Of a stretch of DNA of 36,982 nt, positions 32,405 through 36,982 are shown in pieces (positions within the stretch are counted from its first letter, which is position 1; every line of letters starts with the position of its first letter). The stretch covers positions 1 to 36,982 of the forward strand of contig JAWLED010000021.1 in assembly GCA_041686235.1 (NCBI GenBank), written 5' to 3'. The translations under genes and the position numbers were made by a program. The notes under the pieces were generated by a model. That model ran no database searches and had not been told where the DNA came from. It was given only the letters and a program-made list of their open reading frames with translations. This DNA comes from JAAAOH01 sp041686235 (GTDB taxonomy: Bacteria; Spirochaetota; Spirochaetia; DSM-27196; PWMO01).

Positions 32405-34996
32405 ATGAGTGATTATCTCGACCCTCAGAACGAAGAGCTTTTGCAGGACTTCTTTTCCGAGGCCGACGCGCAAGTCGAGGCTTTGGAAAGCAACGTACTG
32501 GTCCTCGAGAACGATCCTGCCAACCACGACGCGGTAGACGAGATCTTCCGTGCCGCACACACCTTGAAAGGGGCATCTGCAACGGTGCAGATGGATGAGC
32601 TCTCTGAGTTTACTCATCTGCTGGAGGACGTCCTCGACCGTATCCGTAACGGCGAGGTAACGGTAGACGGTTCCATCGTTGACACGCTGCTCTCTTCCAT
32701 CGACGTGATCAAAGGGATGCTCGAAGCCCGTCGTTCGGGGGATGTATACGCTGAGAATCTCGACTCCCTGAAAGCACGCCTTCGCGCCCTTTTGGGCGAA
32801 GAGGCCGCCGGCGGCGAAAGCGCCGAGCATGGGGATTCGCCCGGCGCGGCCTTCGCCGGCGCCCCGACGCCGGCAGACACGGCTGCTGCATCATCGGAAT
32901 CCGGCGGCGAAACGACCCCGGAGGCACCCTCGTCGGAGGCCGCCGGCGGCACCCCAGCCGGTGGAATCGACGAAGACGAGCTCATGCAGTTGCGAGACGC
33001 TGCAGAGGGAAATGGCCCGATTTTTCTCGTGCGCGTGCATTTTGATGAGGCCAATCCGATGAATACCGTCGGGGGTATCCAAGTGTTCGCTGCGCTCAAG
33101 CGCGTGGGGCGAGTGCTCAAGACGGTCCCGGAGTTCGAAGCGCTATACGAAGACAATTTCTTTCCGACCGTCGACTACTATGTGGCCTCCGAGCTCGACG
33201 CAGGCTCAATTGAGTCGGAAGCCCACATCTCCGATGTGACCACCACTGTAGAGTCTTTTGCGCTCGAAGGGGCGGAGGCCGAATCTCCCGGAGCTCCGGC
33301 GGGGGACTCCTCAGCCGGAGCTGCTTCGGCTCCGAGCCAAGCGCCTCTGACTGCCGCCGACGAGCTCGCGGCGCCCGACGAGCATCCCGAAGGTGTGGGG
33401 ACGAACGAGGCACCGAAAGAGCCCTCTCGACAAGAGGCTGCTTCGGCAGCGCGACAAGAAGCAGCCCCGGCGGCCGCGGCAGCCCCGCAAGAGGCGGAAG
33501 GCACGAAGGCGGGCGAGTCGGCCTCCGCCGCCGCAGATGAGAGCTCCGAGGCGCCCGACGAGGCGGAGAAGGCGACGCAGAAAGCGCGAGCCAAGCAAGG
33601 TGGTGCGGTCGGCTCCGTACTTCGTGTGGATAGCCGCCGCATCGACAATTTGCTCAACCTCGTAAGTGAAATCGTCATCAACAAGGCCGCGTTCAACCAG
33701 CACGTCGGAGGCTTCAACGAGGCCATGAGCTCGCTCCAGGCCTCGGATGCACGCTATCGCGACCTCATGCGGCAACTGTTCGACAAGCTCCCCGAGTACC
33801 TTGCAAAAATTCAGGAAGGCGCCGCTCCGACGGCGGTTAAACGCGACATCGTCTCGGAGTTCGGCGAGCTGTACTCGGTCTTCGACGAGTTTGAGTCGTC
33901 ATTCAAAGGGTCGGTCAGCCGCCTTCGAAGTACTACGCAGAACCTCGGGCGCATTACCGGTGAGCTCCAGGAAGCGGTAATGCACATCCGGATGGTGCCG
34001 ATTTCTCAGATTTTCTCGCGGTTTCCGCGGCTCGTGCGCGACTTGTCACGCTCGCTGAATAAATCGGTCAATCTCGAAATCGAAGGCCAGGATACCGAGC
34101 TCGATAAGTCGATCATCGAAGACTTGCTCGATCCTCTCATTCACTCGGCGCGCAATTCCATCGATCACGGAATCGAGCCCGCCGAGGAGCGGCGTTCAGC
34201 GGGGAAACCGGAAGCAGGCACTCTCAAGCTGAGCGCGAGCAACGAGGGCAACTTGATCGTCATCACCGTGGCGGACGACGGACGCGGGATAGACGTCGAT
34301 CAAATCCAGCGCAAGGCGGTGGAGCGGGGGGTCATTCCCAAGGGGAAAACGCTTTCCGACGTTGAAGCGCAGAATCTCATTTTCGATCCGGGGTTCTCCA
34401 CCGCGAAAGAAATCACCAATGTCTCCGGTCGCGGGGTAGGGCTCGACGTCGTAAAGCGGCAGATCGAGAAGGTAAACGGCACGGTATCGGTGTGGTCGGA
34501 AAAGGGTGTGGGCACACAGTTCACCATCAAGATCCCCTTGACGCTTGCCATCATACAAGGCTTGCTCGTGCGGGTTGGCTCGGAGCAGTACGCAATTCCG
34601 ATTACCTCGGTGATCGAGAGTCACCGGATTCGACCTTCGGAGATCCGCTTGCTGGACAACTACGAAGTGTTCAACGTCAGAGAAGATGTCGTCTCGCTCA
34701 TACGTCTCAACCGGCTCTTCGGCATCGAATCGGATGAAGAGCAGGAATACTATTTTGTCGTCGTGGTGGGAAGCGGTGAGAAGCGCATCGGCCTTCTCGT
34801 TGACTCGCTCATCGGAGAAGAAGATGTGGTCATAAAGCCGCTGAGAGATCACTACACGAACGCACCGGGGATCGCAGGGGCTAATATAACGGGGGACGGG
34901 ACGGTCTCGCTCATTATCGACGTCAGTCAGCTCTTGGATCTGGGTATGCGTCACGAGATGGACCGACGACGGCGACCGGAAACAAGGATCAACTAA
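32405..34996 (+). CDS. cheA: Chemotaxis histidine kinase CheA
   Basis: An 863-residue kinase that phosphorylates CheY (and CheB where present) in response to chemoreceptor arrays. The Hpt domain spans about residues 1-110 with the phosphoryl site His52 in FRAAHTLKG. A middle P2-like region (about 200-290) follows. Two Ala/Glu/Pro-rich inserts (about 132-198 and 292-399) make the protein longer than many CheA. The dimerisation domain starts near 400 (VLRVDSRRIDNLLNLVSEIV). The ATPase shows the N box LIHSARNSIDHGIEP, DDGRGID and GRGVGLDVV, with a CheW-like P5 domain from about 715. The start at ATG 32405 has only a weak ribosome site. Its stop overlaps the next ATG (TAATG), so it is translationally coupled with the adaptor gene. 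Confidence 0.95.
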   Translation: MSDYLDPQNEELLQDFFSEADAQVEALESNVLVLENDPANHDAVDEIFRAAHTLKGASATVQMDELSEFTHLLEDVLDRIRNGEVTVDGSIVDTLLSSIDVIKGMLEARRSGDVYAENLDSLKARLRALLGEEAAGGESAEHGDSPGAAFAGAPTPADTAAASSESGGETTPEAPSSEAAGGTPAGGIDEDELMQLRDAAEGNGPIFLVRVHFDEANPMNTVGGIQVFAALKRVGRVLKTVPEFEALYEDNFFPTVDYYVASELDAGSIESEAHISDVTTTVESFALEGAEAESPGAPAGDSSAGAASAPSQAPLTAADELAAPDEHPEGVGTNEAPKEPSRQEAASAARQEAAPAAAAAPQEAEGTKAGESASAAADESSEAPDEAEKATQKARAKQGGAVGSVLRVDSRRIDNLLNLVSEIVINKAAFNQHVGGFNEAMSSLQASDARYRDLMRQLFDKLPEYLAKIQEGAAPTAVKRDIVSEFGELYSVFDEFESSFKGSVSRLRSTTQNLGRITGELQEAVMHIRMVPISQIFSRFPRLVRDLSRSLNKSVNLEIEGQDTELDKSIIEDLLDPLIHSARNSIDHGIEPAEERRSAGKPEAGTLKLSASNEGNLIVITVADDGRGIDVDQIQRKAVERGVIPKGKTLSDVEAQNLIFDPGFSTAKEITNVSGRGVGLDVVKRQIEKVNGTVSVWSEKGVGTQFTIKIPLTLAIIQGLLVRVGSEQYAIPITSVIESHRIRPSEIRLLDNYEVFNVREDVVSLIRLNRLFGIESDEEQEYYFVVVVGSGEKRIGLLVDSLIGEEDVVIKPLRDHYTNAPGIAGANITGDGTVSLIIDVSQLLDLGMRHEMDRRRRPETRIN

Positions 34997-36450
34997 TGGC
35001 TACCGAAACCGGTTTCAGCAGTATAGCGGGCACCATCGCGCAAGGCCAAGTGTGGTCCGGCCGGGAAGACGAGGAGGAGAAAGGCGAACAAATCGACTTC
35101 AAGATGGTCACCTTCTCGCTCGGCGGCAAAGATTATGCGGTCGACATCATGAAGGTGAAAGAGATCGCCAAGTTCAGCGGATTCACCTTTGTGCCGAATA
35201 CGATGCATTTCGTGCGAGGAGTATACAACTTGCGCGGAGAGATCATTTCGGTGATCGATCTCAGGCTCATGTTCGGCGTTTCGATCGAAGAACAGACGCA
35301 GAATAACGAAAGCGGGCTCATTGTTCGAGTCGACGACCACCTTCTCGGCGTGGTGGTAGACTCGGTAGATCGAGTGGTCGGTATCTCCTCCTCTCAGGTT
35401 CAGCCGCCACACCCGATTTTTGCGGATGTCAACATCCAGTATATAAGCGGTGTCGTCGAACACGAAGACCGGCTATACATTCTACTCGACGTCGATCGAA
35501 TCTTTGCCCGCGAAGAGGGGCAGGGCGAGAGCTCCGGGTTCGCTGCCGAGGCGCCGCAGCGGTCCTCGATACCGCAGTCACGGGAGCGGAGCGTCGGCAC
35601 AGGGGCCGCCGAGCGCGGGACGGCCGCGGAAGCGACTCGAGGTGCCGGTGCTGCCGAGGAGCCTGCGGAAGCGGAGACGAGCGGCGGCTCGACCGGCGAG
35701 CTCGCTGCATCGGACGTGTCGTTCGTTGCAGAGGCACTTGCGGCATTCAAGACGTTTTATCGCGGCCCCATCAACGAGGATTGGCTAACGCGGCGCTTCG
35801 AGGAATGGCGTGCCGAACGAAGCAGAGCGGGCAAAGAGGTGCAGCTGCGCACCGAGGAAGACGCGGTGGCGTTTGTTCGTCCCTTTTTCTCTCCGTATAC
35901 CGAGGCGTTTTGGGGAGAGGACTATCTCGAGCAGGTTGAGCGCATCCTGCCGGACGAGGGGAGTTTGGGCAGCACTATCAATGTCTGGAATCCGGGCTGT
36001 GGAAAAGGGTATGAAACCTATTCTCTTGCGGTGCTGTTGAGCAAAACCTATCCCAATAGGCGCATAAAAATCTGGGCAAGTGATATCGATCTTCTCAGCA
36101 TATCTACCGCCCCGAATTTGGTGTTCCCCCGGACGTCCATTCCGGATTACTATCGCGACTTTATCGTGGAGGGAAAGAACGGCTTTAGTTTCAACGAGGT
36201 TATCAAAGAGCTCATTTTGTTCGAATACCACGATGTGTTGCACGAAAACACCGTTCCCGAAGTAAGCATGATCGTCAGTCGTGACCTCTTGTCGATTCTT
36301 CCGCCCGAAGGTCAGAATCAGGTAGTCTCGGATTTTGCCGGTAAGTTGAAAACGGGTGGTGTGATTATCCCGGGCATGAACGAGGCGCTTGACGCGCTGT
36401 CAGGATGGCGTAGTATAGGTGGAGCGGTAAACGCATTTACGCCTGCGTAA
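34996..36450 (+). CDS. cheW: CheW adaptor fused to CheR-like methyltransferase domain
   Basis: A 484-residue fusion. Residues about 33-170 are a CheW domain coupling receptors to CheA (FSLGGKDYAVDIMKVKEI; FVRGVYNLRGEIISVIDLR; LGVVVDSVDRVVGI). A low-complexity linker (about 173-245) leads to a CheR-like domain: helical part, then VWNPGCGKGYETYSLAVL in the S-adenosylmethionine loop, IWASDIDLLSIS with the Asp that binds the cofactor, and IVSRDLLSIL where true CheR usually has RN. The CheR part is therefore diverged and may be structural. I recall such CheW-CheR-like fusions in treponemes, where they belong to unusual receptor arrays. AAGGA lies ahead of the ATG, which overlaps the cheA stop. Confidence 0.88.
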   Translation: MATETGFSSIAGTIAQGQVWSGREDEEEKGEQIDFKMVTFSLGGKDYAVDIMKVKEIAKFSGFTFVPNTMHFVRGVYNLRGEIISVIDLRLMFGVSIEEQTQNNESGLIVRVDDHLLGVVVDSVDRVVGISSSQVQPPHPIFADVNIQYISGVVEHEDRLYILLDVDRIFAREEGQGESSGFAAEAPQRSSIPQSRERSVGTGAAERGTAAEATRGAGAAEEPAEAETSGGSTGELAASDVSFVAEALAAFKTFYRGPINEDWLTRRFEEWRAERSRAGKEVQLRTEEDAVAFVRPFFSPYTEAFWGEDYLEQVERILPDEGSLGSTINVWNPGCGKGYETYSLAVLLSKTYPNRRIKIWASDIDLLSISTAPNLVFPRTSIPDYYRDFIVEGKNGFSFNEVIKELILFEYHDVLHENTVPEVSMIVSRDLLSILPPEGQNQVVSDFAGKLKTGGVIIPGMNEALDALSGWRSIGGAVNAFTPA

Positions 36451-36469
36451 CGTTTTTCAAGGAGCTGCC

Positions 36470-36946
36470 ATGCGAGTTGAGTACATAAATCCCTTTGTCG
36501 AGTCCGCCTATAATGTTTTGACCGAAGTGCTCGGGGCAGAGATCAAACGCGGCGACCTCTATCTCAAGTCGACCTCAATGCCGGTGCTTGGGGTCGCGGC
36601 CGTGGTGGGACTTGCCGGTGACGTAGAAGGACGAGTTCTCTTTGACATGACGAGGGAAACGGCAATAAACATTGCCTCGGCCATGCTCGAGGGAATGGAC
36701 ATGGAAGGACCCGTTGAGCTCGACGATATGGGGAAGGCTACCATCACTGAGCTTGCGAATATGATCACGGGACAATCGGTGACCAAGCTGCACAACTTGG
36801 GATTCCAGTTTGATTTGACTCCTCCAGCGATTTTCACGGGCGAGAACATGGAGGTAAGCGATACCGGGGTGGAGGCACTCATCGTGCCGATGGAGCTACC
36901 ACAAGGCAAAATCGAAATCAATGTCGCGGTAAGGGAGCGATCCTAG
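36470..36946 (+). CDS. cheX: CheY-P phosphatase CheX
   Basis: A 158-residue phosphatase that removes the phosphoryl group from CheY-P and ends the chemotactic signal; it replaces CheZ in spirochaetes. The catalytic segment is ELANMITG with Glu94 and Asn97, the Glu/Asn pair used to position water in the CheX/CheC family. The fold is otherwise typical: MRVEYINPFVESAYNVLTEV at the start and a C-terminal strand pair (VEALIVPMELPQGKIEINVA). AAGGAG precedes the ATG. The gene follows the adaptor fusion by 19 bases and precedes another start ten bases on, giving the order cheA-cheW-cheX seen in spirochaetes. Confidence 0.93.
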   Translation: MRVEYINPFVESAYNVLTEVLGAEIKRGDLYLKSTSMPVLGVAAVVGLAGDVEGRVLFDMTRETAINIASAMLEGMDMEGPVELDDMGKATITELANMITGQSVTKLHNLGFQFDLTPPAIFTGENMEVSDTGVEALIVPMELPQGKIEINVAVRERS

Positions 36947-36956
36947 GAGCCACGCT

Positions 36957-36982
36957 ATGAAGACGAAACAGGACTTCCCAAG
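36957..36982 (+). CDS. Start of a downstream gene, probably cheY (truncated by window end)
   Basis: Only the first eight codons (MKTKQDFP) are present, after TAGGAG. In spirochaetes the gene after cheX in this operon is normally cheY, the response regulator acting on the flagellar motor, so this is the expected identity. The visible residues do not prove it. Confidence 0.5.

Noticed and set aside
1..36982. tRNA, rRNA, insertion sequence, integrase or attachment sites
   Set aside because: I saw no tRNA-like cloverleaf or rRNA sequence, no transposase or integrase motifs, and no long terminal inverted repeats.

Overview
The window comes from a spirochaete with a GC-rich genome. The clearest markers are a flaA filament-sheath gene, a cheA / cheW-cheR-like / cheX cluster (probably continuing into cheY at the right edge), a UPF0164-type outer membrane barrel and a spiro-SPASM-like protein. 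It looks like a free-living member of the Spirochaetales rather than a small-genome pathogen, but I cannot name a genus. One 100-base run of N (29771-29870) shows it is a scaffold from a draft assembly.

Layout. (1) 1-5,700: a small XRE-type regulator and an ankyrin-repeat protein with a TIR/deoxyribosyltransferase-like front domain. They face a very large 2-hydroxyacyl-CoA dehydratase activase-like protein on the minus strand. (2) 5,780-7,942: a two-helix membrane protein convergent with a UPF0164 outer membrane barrel carrying a TPR tail. (3) 8,099-18,444: six tightly packed plus-strand genes, almost all envelope proteins: a 1,041-residue acidic TPR/coiled-coil periplasmic protein, a 1,554-residue sensor with a periplasmic beta-propeller and a cytoplasmic SpoIIE/PP2C phosphatase, a CBM9/DOMON-like secreted protein, a membrane zinc-ribbon protein, a small periplasmic protein and a DUF192 lipoprotein. 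(4) 18,535-20,041: xseA-xseB on the minus strand. (5) 20,082-28,519: seven plus-strand genes that overlap or abut: spiro-SPASM protein, glycosyltransferase-like protein, SpsF-like cytidylyltransferase, a PseG-like plus methyltransferase fusion, an ATP-grasp ligase, an N-acetylmuramoyl-L-alanine amidase and a GerMN protein. flaA follows with its own consensus sigma-70 promoter. (6) 29,657-30,253: a repeat-filled spacer with the assembly gap and a strong terminator. (7) 30,254-32,291: two predicted outer membrane barrels on the minus strand. (8) 32,405-36,982: the chemotaxis operon.

How the genes work together. Block 3 reads like one envelope-sensing unit: a periplasmic recognition module coupled across the inner membrane to a phosphatase of the type that controls partner switching, co-made with several exported proteins of unknown role. 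Block 5 reads like sugar activation and transfer (nucleotidyltransferase, PseG-like hydrolase, methyltransferase, ATP-grasp ligase, glycosyltransferase) placed next to peptidoglycan remodelling and the flagellar sheath gene, so modification of a surface or flagellar glycan is a reasonable hypothesis. Block 8 is the chemotaxis core, with the adaptor fused to a CheR-like domain.

Two genome-style features recur. First, three of the four convergent gene junctions contain GC-rich short tandem repeats (31-, 18-, 16- and 17-base units), while the divergent junctions do not. Second, several conserved proteins carry Ala/Pro/Glu/Asp-rich low-complexity inserts at domain boundaries. Several genes appear to start at non-ATG codons, including a probable CTG start for the large TPR protein, and two candidate promoters would produce transcripts with almost no leader.
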